Source: Paraplanobispora siamensis
GTDB taxonomy: Bacteria; Actinomycetota; Actinomycetes; Streptosporangiales; Streptosporangiaceae
NCBI RefSeq assembly: GCF_016863175.1
Contig: NZ_BOOJ01000078.1
Coordinates: 1-60,880, forward strand
Length of the DNA stretch: 60,880 nucleotides
Direction of reading: 5' to 3'
The notes under the pieces are model-generated. The model was not told the origin of the DNA. It saw only the letters and a program-made list of their open reading frames with translations, and searched no databases. The translations under genes and the position numbers were made by a program. Numbering within the stretch: the first letter of the stretch is position 1; each line of letters starts with the position of its first letter. Positions 49,858-58,981 of this stretch are shown here, one piece after another.

Positions 49858-50811
49858 TCAGCCCCCGGCGAGGAGGCCGTGCAGGCGGACGCGGGCCAGG
49901 CCGCCGTCGGGGTGGATGTCGACCCGGACGTGGGTGGCGGGGCGGGCGTTCTCGATGCGGAAGCGGTGCGGGGTGTCGGGCTGCAGGCGGGTCTTGGGCA
50001 GCAGCTCGAACTCCTCGCCGGAGGCGTCGATGCCGGTGAGCGAGGCCCAGCCGGGGGCGTTGAACAGCAGGTTCCTGGTGTCGATCTCGGCGAGCTTGAC
50101 GACGCCCGTACCCGCCAGGCGGATGGTCAGCCAGTCGTTGCCGCCGTCGCGGCGGCGCGCGGTCTCCCAGCCCTCGGCCTGGTGGCGGGCCAGGCCCGGG
50201 GCGATGACGTTGTTGGGCGAGGAGTAGAACTCGTTGGAGCAGCCGGTGACCAGCGCGCCGTTCTCCAGGGCGGCCAGGTCGAGGCTGAGGCCGTCGTAGA
50301 GCGCCAGGTCGGGGCGGACCTCGCCGTGCACGCGCAGGCGGGCGATGCCGCCGTCGGGGAACATGTTCAGCCGGACGTGCGTGTAGCGGCGCTCGTCGGA
50401 CACCTCGAAGAAGCGCTCGGCGTCGCCCTTGAGGTCGCTCTTGGGGACGATCTCCGTCCACTCGGCGGCCCGGAGCTCCGCGGGCGTCGGGTAGCCCTCG
50501 ACCGCCGTCGCCTCCACGGAGGCGTGCGGCGGGTAGTTGCCCTTGAACCAGGCGGTGTCGATCACGACGCCGCGGATCACGCCGGGCAGGCCCAGCCGCA
50601 CCATCGCCCAGTCGTGACCGGGCTCGCGGCGGCGGCGGGTCTCCCAGCCGTCGTAGACCTGGCCCTTGGCGCCGAAGGTCTCCGCCGCGAAGTCGGGACG
50701 GCCCGGACGGATCAGGCTCTCCTTCTCGGCGAAGGACTCGTCGTTGGCCGCGACGACGGACCCGCCGAAGGTGCGCAGGGCCAGGTCGGGAAGGCGGGTG
50801 AACTCGCTCAC
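49858..50811 (-). CDS. alc: Allantoicase
   Basis: It hydrolyses allantoate to ureidoglycolate and urea. The 317 residues contain two homologous jelly-roll halves, each with GQVYDGWETRRRREPGHDW- or GWETARRRDGGNDW-type blocks (residues about 52-70 and 215-230). It is last in the cluster, 123 bp after allB. A glyoxylate branch (gcl, glxR, glxK) in the same run would receive glyoxylate from ureidoglycolate lyase, which I do not see here. Confidence 0.92.
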   Translation of the reverse strand: MSEFTRLPDLALRTFGGSVVAANDESFAEKESLIRPGRPDFAAETFGAKGQVYDGWETRRRREPGHDWAMVRLGLPGVIRGVVIDTAWFKGNYPPHASVEATAVEGYPTPAELRAAEWTEIVPKSDLKGDAERFFEVSDERRYTHVRLNMFPDGGIARLRVHGEVRPDLALYDGLSLDLAALENGALVTGCSNEFYSSPNNVIAPGLARHQAEGWETARRRDGGNDWLTIRLAGTGVVKLAEIDTRNLLFNAPGWASLTGIDASGEEFELLPKTRLQPDTPHRFRIENARPATHVRVDIHPDGGLARVRLHGLLAGG

Positions 50812-50934
50812 GGGAGAGCCTTTCTGGGTAGGCGGGAGATCATTCGCGGGTACGGTCCCCGCATGCGGAAGAGATCTGGTTCGCGGAGCCGGCCTCGCAC
50901 GCGAGGGCCCGGCGGCCGCCGGTGACCGGACCGG

Positions 50935-52257
50935 TCAGAGCAGGGTGCCGTGCGGGGCGTCGTCCCGTACGGCCCGGCCGCGCAGCCAGGTCGTGCGCAC
51001 GACGCCGGAGAGCGTCCTGCCGTGGTACGGCGTGACCGGGTTGCGGTGGTGCAGGGCGGCGGCGTCCACGGTCTGGGCCGCGCCCGTGTCGAAGGCGACC
51101 AGGTCGGCGTCGTTGCCCACGGCGATGCTTCCCTTGCCGCCCGTCCCGGCGCCGGCGCCCTTGCCGTCCAGCCCGGCCAGGGCCGCCGGGGCCCCGGCCA
51201 TCCAGCGCACCACGTCGCCCAGGCCGTGCCCGCGCCGGGACGCCTCGGTCCAGATGGCGGACAGGCCGAGCTGGAGGGAGGAGATCCCGCCCCAGGCCGC
51301 GGCGAAGTCGGGCACCTTCAGGTCGGGGGTGGACGGGGAGTGGTCGGAGACGACGCAGTCGAGCACCCCCGCGGCCAGGCCCGCCCACAGCTCGTCGCGG
51401 TTGGCCTCGCCGCGGATCGGCGGGCAGCACTTGAACTGGGTGGCGCCCTCGGGCACCTGCTCGGCGGCCAGCGTCAGATAGTGCGGACAGGTCTCGGCGG
51501 TGATCCGCACGCCCTCGCGCCGGGCCTCGGCCAGCGGCTCCAGGCACAGCGCGGACGACACGTGCAGGATGTGCGCCCGCACCCCGGTCTCCCGGGCCAG
51601 CGTGATGACCCGCTCGACGGCGCGCCGCTCCGACTCGCCGGGCCGGGAGCCGAGGAACTCGGCGTATCCGGGCCCGGCGGGGTCGGCGAGCAGCTCGGGG
51701 TCCTCGGCGTGCACGATCAGCAGGCCGTCGAAGGAGGCGATCTCGGTCATGACCGCCCGCAGCTCCGCCGCGTCCAGGGGCGGGAACTCCTCCACCCCCG
51801 ACGGGGACAGGAAGCACTTGAAGCCGCGCACGCCCGCCTCGCGCAGGGGGCGCAGGTGCTTGAGGTTGCCCGGGATCGCGCCGCCCCAGAAGGCGACGTC
51901 GACCGCGCACCGGCCGGCCGCGGCGGCCCGCTTGACCTCCAGCGCGGGCACGTCCACGGTCGGCGGCAGCGAGTTGAGCGGCATGTCCACGATCGTGGTC
52001 ACCCCGCCCGCGGCGGCGGCCCGGGTGGCGGAGGCGAAACCCTCCCAGTGGGTGCGGCCGGGCTCGTTGACGTGGACGTGGCTGTCCACGAGGCCGGGCA
52101 GCAGCGCGACGTCGCCGAGGTCCACCCGCTCGGCCGCCTCGGGGGCGGCCTCCGGCGCGTGGATCCCGGTGATCCTGCCGTCCCGTACGGCGACCGCCGC
52201 GGGCCGCTCCCCCCCGGGCAGTACGGCCCTGCGGGAGGTGATGACCAGATCGTGCAT
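50935..52257 (-). CDS. allB: Allantoinase
   Basis: It opens allantoin to allantoate. This 440-residue amidohydrolase has the metal motif DSHVHVNEPGRTHWEG, the later ligands in HILHVSSAL and ETCPHYLT, and the catalytic aspartate in CVVSDHSP. The carboxylated lysine should lie in FKCFLSPSG. It lies 18 bp after glxK and ahead of alc. Confidence 0.94.
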   Translation of the reverse strand: MHDLVITSRRAVLPGGERPAAVAVRDGRITGIHAPEAAPEAAERVDLGDVALLPGLVDSHVHVNEPGRTHWEGFASATRAAAAGGVTTIVDMPLNSLPPTVDVPALEVKRAAAAGRCAVDVAFWGGAIPGNLKHLRPLREAGVRGFKCFLSPSGVEEFPPLDAAELRAVMTEIASFDGLLIVHAEDPELLADPAGPGYAEFLGSRPGESERRAVERVITLARETGVRAHILHVSSALCLEPLAEARREGVRITAETCPHYLTLAAEQVPEGATQFKCCPPIRGEANRDELWAGLAAGVLDCVVSDHSPSTPDLKVPDFAAAWGGISSLQLGLSAIWTEASRRGHGLGDVVRWMAGAPAALAGLDGKGAGAGTGGKGSIAVGNDADLVAFDTGAAQTVDAAALHHRNPVTPYHGRTLSGVVRTTWLRGRAVRDDAPHGTLL

Positions 52258-52275
52258 GTGCGACTCCTCGTCTCC

Positions 52276-53628
52276 CTACGACACCTGCAGCCGGTCGGCC
52301 CCGAGCCGGGCGGCGACGCGTTCGAGCAGCGGACCGGCCTCGGCGATGCAGCGCTCGGGGTCGGGCTCGATGTCGGTGAGCGCGTAGGCGGCCTCGATGC
52401 CGGCCGCGCGCAGCTCCTCGTCGCCGAGGGCGCGGCGGCCGCAGACGGCCACGACCGGGACGCCGGCCTTGACCGCGGCCGCGGCGACCCCGGCGGGGGC
52501 CTTGCCGCGCAGCGTCTGCTCGTCCAGGGAACCCTCGCCGGTGATCACCAGCCGGGCGCCGTCGAGCAGGTCCCGGAAGCCGAGCAGGTCGAGCAGGTAC
52601 TCGATGCCGGGGCGGATCTCGGCCCGCAGGAAGGCCAGGGCGGCGAAGCCCACTCCCCCGGCGGCCCCGGCGCCCGGCTGCCCGGCCACCCCCATGGGGC
52701 GCACGACGTCGTCGTGCTCGATCGCCCCGACCAGGCCGTGGGTGTGCGCGGCGACGGCGGCCAGGCGGGCCAGCGCGCCGTCGAGCAGCTCGACCTCCTC
52801 GGGCGAGGCGCCCTTCTGCGGGCCGTAGACGGCGGCGGCGCCGTACGGCCCCAGCAGCGGGTTGTCCACGTCGCTGGCGACGACGAACTCGACGCCGCCG
52901 ATCTCCAGGAGACCGGAGGTGTCGATCTTCTCGAGGGCGCGCAGGGCGCCGCCGCCGGGCGGCAGCTCGGCGCCCCCAGCGTCGAGGAAGCGCACGCCCA
53001 GGGCGCCCATCATCCCGGTGCCGCCGTCGGTGCAGGCGCTGCCGCCCAGGCCGAGGACGACGCGGCGGGCGCCGCGCCGTACGGCGTGGGCGATCAGCTC
53101 GCCGGTGCCCCGGCTGGTCGCGGTGAGCGGGGCCAGCTCGACCCCGCCGTGCGCGGCCGGTCCCGGCCCGGCGCCCTCGGAGTTCTCGGAACCCTCGGAC
53201 GCCTGGGGGGAGGCGGCCGCGGCGGCCGGGAGCCGCCGCAGGCCGGAGGCCTCGGCGAGCTCGATGACGGCGGTCGGCACGTCCGCCGCTCCGGCGCCGG
53301 ACGGGGAGGTCCCCGTCCCGGCGTCGCGCCAGGCGTAGACGGCGCGGACCGGCTCGCCGACGGGGCCGGTGACCTCGACCTCGACGGGCTCGAACCCGCA
53401 GGCGACGACGGCCGCCACGGTGCCGTCGCCGCCGTCGGCGACCGGCAGCGCGACGGTGGCGACGTCCGGGCCGAGGCCCGCCGCGACGCGGGCGGCCACC
53501 TCGGCGGCGGTCAGCGATCCCTTGAACTTGTCCGGCGCGATGACGACGTGCCCGGACGACCCGGCAGCCCCGGCGTCCGGACGGAGGCCTTCGGCGCCCG
53601 GCATGAGGTCGCGCGGCGAATCAGACAA
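52276..53628 (-). CDS. glxK: Glycerate kinase (type 2)
   Basis: It phosphorylates glycerate made from tartronate semialdehyde. The core starts VVIAPDKFKGSLTAAEVA, then LPVADGGDGTVAAVV and VLGLGGSACTDGGTGM near the middle, and VITGEGSLDEQTLRGKAPAGV. The 450 residues include an N-terminal extension of about 25 and an Ala/Ser/Gly-rich insert near residue 145. A 14-bp hairpin lies between gcl and this gene, so it may be expressed less than gcl or from its own promoter. Confidence 0.92.
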   Translation of the reverse strand: MSDSPRDLMPGAEGLRPDAGAAGSSGHVVIAPDKFKGSLTAAEVAARVAAGLGPDVATVALPVADGGDGTVAAVVACGFEPVEVEVTGPVGEPVRAVYAWRDAGTGTSPSGAGAADVPTAVIELAEASGLRRLPAAAAASPQASEGSENSEGAGPGPAAHGGVELAPLTATSRGTGELIAHAVRRGARRVVLGLGGSACTDGGTGMMGALGVRFLDAGGAELPPGGGALRALEKIDTSGLLEIGGVEFVVASDVDNPLLGPYGAAAVYGPQKGASPEEVELLDGALARLAAVAAHTHGLVGAIEHDDVVRPMGVAGQPGAGAAGGVGFAALAFLRAEIRPGIEYLLDLLGFRDLLDGARLVITGEGSLDEQTLRGKAPAGVAAAAVKAGVPVVAVCGRRALGDEELRAAGIEAAYALTDIEPDPERCIAEAGPLLERVAARLGADRLQVS

Positions 53629-53657
53629 CCCTGCTCCCTGGTGGAGAATGGGCGGAC

Positions 53658-53694
53658 ACGCGCCCCTGCCCGGTGCGAGCGGGCAGGGGCGCGT
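53658..53694 (-). terminator. Hairpin between gcl and glxK
   Basis: ACGCGCCCCTGCCC (53658-53671) and its complement (53681-53694) form a 14-bp perfect stem with a 9-nt loop. It follows the gcl stop codon on the minus strand and may partly stop readthrough into glxK. Confidence 0.7.
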
Positions 53695-53724
53695 GCCGGC
53701 ACCCGGTGTGATGGCGCTCCATCA

Positions 53725-55443
53725 TCACACTTGTCCGGGAACGGGTTCGAACTCCCTTACCGCGTCGATCGACGGGCCGTGGGGGGTGTTCGCCTCGCGC
53801 TCGATCATGATCTCGACGAGCACCGGGCGGCCGGTCGCCCGCGCCTCCTTGCGCGCCCATTCGAGCGCGTCGCGGATGTCGGCGGGGTCGAGGACCCGGC
53901 GCCCCGAGCAGCCGTACGCCTCCATGATCTTGACGTTGTCGGTGCCGTACTCGTCGTAGTGGATGTCCACCTGGTAGTTCATGTCGTACGGGATCGAGGC
54001 CTGGCGGATGAGGCCCAGATACTCGTTGTTGATCATGATGAGCACGAACGGCACGTTGTACTGGGCGCCGACCGCCAGTTCCTCCACCATGTACTGGAAG
54101 CCATAGTCGCCGACCACGCCCACGACCTCGGCGTCCGGGTCGGTGTGCTTGAGCGCCTTCTTGACCCCGATCGCCGCCGGGATCTCCCAGCCCAGCGGGC
54201 CGGCCTGGCCGCAGATCTGATAGTGCCGCGGCTTGTACGCCTTCTGGTGCTGTCCGCCCCAGATCTGGTAGAGGCCGATGGCGGTGACGAAGTAGGTGTC
54301 CTCGCCGAAGACCTCGTTGATCTCCTTGTAGACCCGGGGCGCCTTGATCGGGATCGTGTCGAAGTCCTCGCGGCGGCCCAGGGTCGCCTTCAGGTGCCGG
54401 ACCCGGTCCACCCAGGCGCCGGGCCCGCGGCCCGCCCCGCGCTCCCTGGCGACCCTGAGCAGGGCCTGGAGGAACAGCTTGGCGTCGGAGACGACGCCGA
54501 GGTCCGGTTCGAAGACCCGGCCGATCTGGGTCGGCTCGATGTCGACGTGGATGAACTTCCGCTCACCCCGGTAGACGTCGAGCCGCCCGGTGTGCCGGTC
54601 GCCGAAGCGCGCGCCCACGGCCAGCACCAGGTCGGACTCCAGGAAGGAGGCGTTGCCGTACCGCTGGGAGGTCTGCACGCCGGTGATGCCGCAGAAAAGC
54701 CCGTGGTCCTCGTCGACGGCGCCCTTGCCCATCAGGGTGACCTGGACCGGGATGTTGAGGTACTCGGCCAGCTCGCGCAGTTCGTCGGCGGCCTCGGCGA
54801 TGATCACGCCGCCGCCGGCGAGGATCAGCGGCCGCTCGGCGGCCAGCAGCAGGTCCAGGGCCCTCTCCACGCGCGGCGGGTGCGGCTCGACGGCCGCGAC
54901 CGGGAGCGGGGCGTCCAGCGCGGGGTCGTACTCGATGAGCTCCCTGGCCACGTCCACCGGGATGTCCACCAGGACAGGCCCCGGACGGCCGGAGCGGGCG
55001 ACCCGGAACGCCTCGCGGAAGATCCAGGGGGCGGTGGCGGCCTCCTTGATCTGCACCGCCCACTTGGTGACGGGCTTGGCGATCTCCACGATGTCGACCG
55101 CCTGGAAGCCCTCCTTGTCGAGCAGCGCGGTGGCCGCCTGGCCGGTGATGCACAGGATCGGGATCGAGTCGGCGAGCGCGGTGTACAGGCCCGTGATCAT
55201 GTTGGTGCCGGCCGGGCCGGAGGTGCCGATGGCCACGCCCACCCTGCCGTTGGTACGGGCCCAGCCGTCGGCCATGTGGGTGGCGCCCTCCTCGTGCCGG
55301 ACGGTCAGGTGCTCGATGCCGCCGACCTCCTCCAGCGCCTTGTACAGGGGCAGGATGGCCGCGCCGGGGCAGCCGAACGCCGTGTCGACGCCCTCGGACT
55401 TGAGGACCTCGACGACCGCGTTCATCGCGGGGATCTTCGCCAT
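53725..55443 (-). CDS. gcl: Glyoxylate carboligase with a Glu at the usual Val position
   Basis: It joins two glyoxylates into tartronate semialdehyde and CO2 using thiamine diphosphate. The 572 residues align with the E. coli enzyme, including FGCPGAAILPLYKAL, GTSGPAGTNMITGLY, TLMGKGAVDEDHGLF and the ThDP region NNEYLGLIRQ. E. coli Gcl has Val at residue 51 (ARHVEGASH) instead of the Glu used by other ThDP enzymes; here the segment is VRHEEGATH, so Glu is present. Its start follows the glxR stop directly. Confidence 0.9.
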   Translation of the reverse strand: MAKIPAMNAVVEVLKSEGVDTAFGCPGAAILPLYKALEEVGGIEHLTVRHEEGATHMADGWARTNGRVGVAIGTSGPAGTNMITGLYTALADSIPILCITGQAATALLDKEGFQAVDIVEIAKPVTKWAVQIKEAATAPWIFREAFRVARSGRPGPVLVDIPVDVARELIEYDPALDAPLPVAAVEPHPPRVERALDLLLAAERPLILAGGGVIIAEAADELRELAEYLNIPVQVTLMGKGAVDEDHGLFCGITGVQTSQRYGNASFLESDLVLAVGARFGDRHTGRLDVYRGERKFIHVDIEPTQIGRVFEPDLGVVSDAKLFLQALLRVARERGAGRGPGAWVDRVRHLKATLGRREDFDTIPIKAPRVYKEINEVFGEDTYFVTAIGLYQIWGGQHQKAYKPRHYQICGQAGPLGWEIPAAIGVKKALKHTDPDAEVVGVVGDYGFQYMVEELAVGAQYNVPFVLIMINNEYLGLIRQASIPYDMNYQVDIHYDEYGTDNVKIMEAYGCSGRRVLDPADIRDALEWARKEARATGRPVLVEIMIEREANTPHGPSIDAVREFEPVPGQV

Positions 55444-56316
55444 CTAGCTGTCCCTTCCCGAGAGGCTCTCGGTGACCTTGAGGAGCGCGGAGTGGTCGAG
55501 GCCGCCGTGGCCCCGGGCGCGGGCGGCGGCGATGAGCTGGGCGGTGAGCGCGCCCATGGGGACGGCCACATCCGCGCCGCGGGCGGCGTCGAGGATGATG
55601 CCCATGTCCTTGTGGTGCAGGTCGATGCGGAAGCCCGGCCGGAAGTCGCGGGCGAGCATCGACTCGCGCTTGATGTCGAGGATGCGGCTGGCGGCCAGGC
55701 CGCCGGCGAGCACGTCGAGCCCGGCGGCGGCGTCCACCCCGGCCGCCTCCATCAGCACGATGGCCTCGGCGACGAGGGCGTAGGTGCCGCCGACGACGAG
55801 CTGGTTGGCGGCCTTGACGTACTGCCCGGCGCCCGCGGGGCCGACCAGCTTGAACGTCCTGCCGACGGCCTCGAAGACCGGCGTCGCGGCCTCGAAGTCC
55901 TCCCGCGAGCCGCCGACCATGATGGACAGGACCGCGTCGACGGCGCCCTTCTCGCCGCCGGAGACCGGGGCGTCCAGCACGCGCAGCCCCCGGGCCGCGC
56001 CCTCGCGGGCGAGCTTCTGCGAGGTCTGCGGGGTGATGGTGGAGAAGTCGACGTAGAGCGCCCCGGGCTCGGCGCTGCCGAGGATCTCCGGGAAGACGGC
56101 CTCGACCTGCGGGTCGGCCGGGAGCATGGTGATGACGATCTCCGCGCCCTTGACGGCCTCGGCGACGCCCGCCGCGCTCGCGCCGCCGGCTGCCCGGAGC
56201 CGGGCCATGGCCTCCTGGCCGAGGTCGAAGCCGGTGACCTCGTGCCCCGCCCTGACCAGGTGCCCGGCCATGGGCGAGCCCATGACGCCGAGCCCGATGA
56301 ATGCGATCCTGCTCAT
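55444..56316 (-). CDS. glxR: Tartronate semialdehyde reductase
   Basis: It reduces tartronate semialdehyde to glycerate. This 290-residue beta-hydroxyacid dehydrogenase has the NAD loop IAFIGLGVMGSPMAGHL, the substrate signature DAPVSGGEKGA, and the catalytic lysine in VKAANQL. ATG 56316 is family-like. It sits between hyi (59 bp upstream) and gcl, whose ATG comes immediately after its stop codon. Confidence 0.94.
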   Translation of the reverse strand: MSRIAFIGLGVMGSPMAGHLVRAGHEVTGFDLGQEAMARLRAAGGASAAGVAEAVKGAEIVITMLPADPQVEAVFPEILGSAEPGALYVDFSTITPQTSQKLAREGAARGLRVLDAPVSGGEKGAVDAVLSIMVGGSREDFEAATPVFEAVGRTFKLVGPAGAGQYVKAANQLVVGGTYALVAEAIVLMEAAGVDAAAGLDVLAGGLAASRILDIKRESMLARDFRPGFRIDLHHKDMGIILDAARGADVAVPMGALTAQLIAAARARGHGGLDHSALLKVTESLSGRDS

Positions 56317-56375
56317 TTGCTCTCCTCGCCCGGCGCCCGGCCGGGGGTGTCCGGGGGTTGCGTTCGGGGGTCTCG

Positions 56376-57167
56376 TCATGCGAGCCGGTCCAGTTCCCGC
56401 AGCCAGCCGAAGTCCGGCGCCGGGTCCTTGTACTCCAGGCCGATCCAGCCGTCGTAGCCGTGCTCGGCGAGCACCTTCAGCAGGTGGCGGAAGTCCAGCC
56501 CGCCGGTGCCGGGGCGGCCCCGGCCGGGAGCGTCGGCGATCTGCACGTGACCGATCCGGGCCGCGTGCTCGGTGATCACCGCGTCCAGGTCCTCGCCCAT
56601 CCGGGCCAGGTGGTACAGGTCGCACAGGAACGCCACGTTCGGCTCCCCCACCCGGTCGATCACCTCGATCGCGGCCTTGGCCGAGACCAGCGGGTAGGAC
56701 GGGGACTCGTAGGCGTTGAGCGCCTCCACCAGCACCGTCGCGCCGATCCCGGCGGCGGCCCCGGCGGCGATCGCGAGGTTCTCGGCGGCCAGCTCGTCCT
56801 GTTCCGCCGCCGGCAGCCCGGCCACGCGGTTGCCGTACAGCGCGTTGAGCGCCTTGCAGCCGAGCCGTCCGGCGATGCCCACCGCGACGTCGACGTTGTC
56901 GCGGAAGCGCGCGCTGTCGGCGGGCCTGGAGACGAGCCCGCGCCCGCCGTCGGGGATGTCGTCGGCGAAGTTGAGGCCGACGAGCCGCACGCCCGCGTCC
57001 CGGACCGCGCCGACGAAGGCGTCGACGTCCTTGTCGGACGGTACGGCCTCGGCGAACGGCCACCAGAACTCGACGCCGTCGAACCCGGCGGCCTTCACCG
57101 CGGCGGGGCGCTCCAGCAGCGGCAGGTCGGTGAAGAGGATCGAGGCGTTGACGTCGAACCGCGTCAT
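56376..57167 (-). CDS. hyi: Hydroxypyruvate isomerase
   Basis: It interconverts hydroxypyruvate and tartronate semialdehyde. This 263-residue TIM barrel starts FDVNASILFTDLPLLERPAA and has the metal-site segments LVEALNAYESPSYPL and FLCDLYHLARMGED, then GHVQIADAPGRGRPGTG. ATG 57167 overlaps the stop of the upstream allophanate-like gene as ATGA. Confidence 0.92.
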   Translation of the reverse strand: MTRFDVNASILFTDLPLLERPAAVKAAGFDGVEFWWPFAEAVPSDKDVDAFVGAVRDAGVRLVGLNFADDIPDGGRGLVSRPADSARFRDNVDVAVGIAGRLGCKALNALYGNRVAGLPAAEQDELAAENLAIAAGAAAGIGATVLVEALNAYESPSYPLVSAKAAIEVIDRVGEPNVAFLCDLYHLARMGEDLDAVITEHAARIGHVQIADAPGRGRPGTGGLDFRHLLKVLAEHGYDGWIGLEYKDPAPDFGWLRELDRLA

Positions 57168-57580
57168 GACGTCTTCTCCCTGTCTGTGCGGACGTCCGCG
57201 CGGGCGTCCATGTCCATGTAGACCTTCCAGCCGCCGGACTCGGTGATGTCGTACAGCTCGGCGTGGGAGGTGCAGGGGCGGCGCAGGAGCATCGCGAACG
57301 AGGACGTGCCGTCCGCCAGCTCGATCACGCCGAGCTCCAGCTCGGGCGGTTCGGCCGGCATCAGCCGGTCGCGCAGGACGTCCATCGGGACGTCGTAGAG
57401 CTCGCCCTCGATGGCGGCCCCGCCGTGCGCCACCGGCGCCAGGCCGGGGCAGCGGTCGCCCACCGAGTAGAAGCGGTACTTGGGCGCCGTGGTGGTCTCG
57501 GCCACCAGGGGGGCGCCGTCGAGCAGGTGGTGCAGCGGACCGCCACGCATGGCGCCGCCGTTGAGGAACATCAAGGCCAT
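57164..57580 (-). CDS. Stand-alone allophanate-hydrolase C-terminal-like protein
   Basis: This 138-residue protein resembles the C-terminal domain of allophanate hydrolase, a gamma-glutamylcyclotransferase-like fold. Recognisable parts are MFLNGGAMRGG at the start, TAPKYRFYSVGDRCPGL, and AAIEGELYDVPMDVL. The amidase half is absent. In whole allophanate hydrolases this domain completes urea breakdown, and allantoin degradation releases urea, which fits the operon. It is the first gene of the cluster. Its exact reaction as a lone domain is unknown. Confidence 0.75.
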   Translation of the reverse strand: MALMFLNGGAMRGGPLHHLLDGAPLVAETTTAPKYRFYSVGDRCPGLAPVAHGGAAIEGELYDVPMDVLRDRLMPAEPPELELGVIELADGTSSFAMLLRRPCTSHAELYDITESGGWKVYMDMDARADVRTDREKTS

Positions 57581-57687
57581 CGCAGGCTCCTCCCGGGGTC
57601 GGATCGATCCGGTGGGGTGGGGCCCGTAGGTCTGCCGGATGCGGCAGCGCGGTACCTCCTCGCTCCGGCTCAGGCGGAGCGTTCAGG

Positions 57688-57705
57688 TGTGTGACCCAGT
57701 ACACA
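57688..57705. promoter_or_regulatory. Candidate operator of the glyoxylate/allantoin cluster (TGTGT/ACACA)
   Basis: TGTGTGACCCAGTACACA has 5-bp inverted arms with an 8-nt spacer. It lies about 110 bp before the first gene of the cluster. The binding protein is unknown. Confidence 0.45.
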
Positions 57706-57771
57706 AGCCGCCCGGCCGTCCGGTCTAGCGGCAAGACGTCCGAAGCTGCCCGGGGGTGGCGACGGCGGGTT

Positions 57772-57787
57772 TTGTGCGTTGGCACAA
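57772..57787. promoter_or_regulatory. Palindrome TTGTGC-N4-GCACAA
   Basis: This perfect 6-4-6 palindrome abuts the MFS stop codon and lies about 190 bp upstream of the allophanate-like gene. It could be a second operator for the cluster or part of the MFS transcript end. Confidence 0.5.
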
Positions 57788-58927
57788 CTACTGACCGGTG
57801 GGTTCGCGCAGGGTCCGCAGCAGCAGCCAGCTCAGGGCGGGCATCGCGATCAGCGAGGCGAGGGCCGCCTGCAGGGAGGCGGCGTCGGCGACGGCGCCGA
57901 TGAGCGGGGCGGTCAGGCCGCCGACGCTGACGGTCAGGCCGAGGGTGACGCCGGCGGCGGTGCCGACGCGGGCGGGGAGGTAGTCCTGGGCGAGGGTCAC
58001 CTGCAGGGAGAACGGGACGTAGAGGCCCATGCAGGCCAGCGCCACGAACAGATAGATCATCGGGCCGGGGACGAACACGACTCCCGCCACGGCGGCGACG
58101 CTGAGCAGGTACGACGCGCGTACCACCGTGACCCTGTCCCACCGGTCGGCCAGGCCGCCGCCCAGCACCGTACCCGCCGCGCCTCCCAGATACAGCACGA
58201 ACAGCGCCGCGGCGCCCGCGGCCGCGCCGCCGCCCGTACGCGCCGGAACGTACAGCGCGATGAACGTGCTCAGGCCGACGAACACGATGGACCGGCACAC
58301 CACCGCCAGCGAGAGCCGTACGAACGAGGCCACATCGTCGTGTCCCGCCGGTGACGCGCCGCGGGCGGAGGGGCGCGCCGACGTGCGCGGTGCGCGCAGG
58401 ACGGGCAGGTACAGCACGCTGCCGGCCAGAGCCGGTACCGCCAGCAACGGCGTGAGCCGCAGCCCGCCGGCGGCGACCACGGCGGCGACCAGGAGGGGCG
58501 CGGCGGCGAAACCGAGGTTGCCGCCGAGGGAGAACCAGCCCATCGCGGTGTGGCTGCCGCCGGCGGCGATCCGCGCCACACGGGCGGACTCGGGGTGATA
58601 GGCGGCGATCCCGATCCCGGACACGGCCGCCAGCGCCAGCGTCAGCGGGTAGGAGTCGCCGAGGCCGCTCAGCGCGATCCCCAGCCCGGCCAGGAGCGTG
58701 CTGACGGGCAGCAGCCAGGGCAGCGCCCACCGGTCCGTCAGCGCGCCGAACAGCGGTTGCGCCACCGAGGACAACAACGACGCGGCGAGCACGATCCCCG
58801 AGGCGGCCGCGTAGGTGTAGGCACGCTCGGCCACCAGGAAGGGGACGAGCGCCGCCACGGCGCCCTGGTAGAGGTCCACGCAGGCGTGCCCGGCCGACAG
58901 CATGATGATCGTCTTGTTCTTCGGCAC
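57788..58927 (-). CDS. MFS transporter, fosmidomycin-resistance-like
   Basis: This 379-residue protein has about 12 membrane segments, such as GIVLAASLLSSVAQPLFGAL and SYPLTLALAAVSGIGIAAY with the MFS loop LFGALTDRW between segments 2 and 3. Conserved acidic and Arg residues in the half boundary fit a proton-driven exporter. GTG 58927 follows the start of the fold (PKNKTIIMLSAGHACVDLYQG). The AraC gene diverges 54 bp away, so its product probably controls this pump. Confidence 0.88.
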   Translation of the reverse strand: MPKNKTIIMLSAGHACVDLYQGAVAALVPFLVAERAYTYAAASGIVLAASLLSSVAQPLFGALTDRWALPWLLPVSTLLAGLGIALSGLGDSYPLTLALAAVSGIGIAAYHPESARVARIAAGGSHTAMGWFSLGGNLGFAAAPLLVAAVVAAGGLRLTPLLAVPALAGSVLYLPVLRAPRTSARPSARGASPAGHDDVASFVRLSLAVVCRSIVFVGLSTFIALYVPARTGGGAAAGAAALFVLYLGGAAGTVLGGGLADRWDRVTVVRASYLLSVAAVAGVVFVPGPMIYLFVALACMGLYVPFSLQVTLAQDYLPARVGTAAGVTLGLTVSVGGLTAPLIGAVADAASLQAALASLIAMPALSWLLLRTLREPTGQ

Positions 58928-58981
58928 AGCGGCATACTCACCGCTCGGCGTCGTGTCGTGCTTCCGATAAGCTGCCGATCG

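Noticed and set aside
53730-53760. GGGTTCGAACTCCC resembling a tRNA T-arm
   Set aside because: It lies in the gcl coding end and has no acceptor stem, D-arm or anticodon arm around it.
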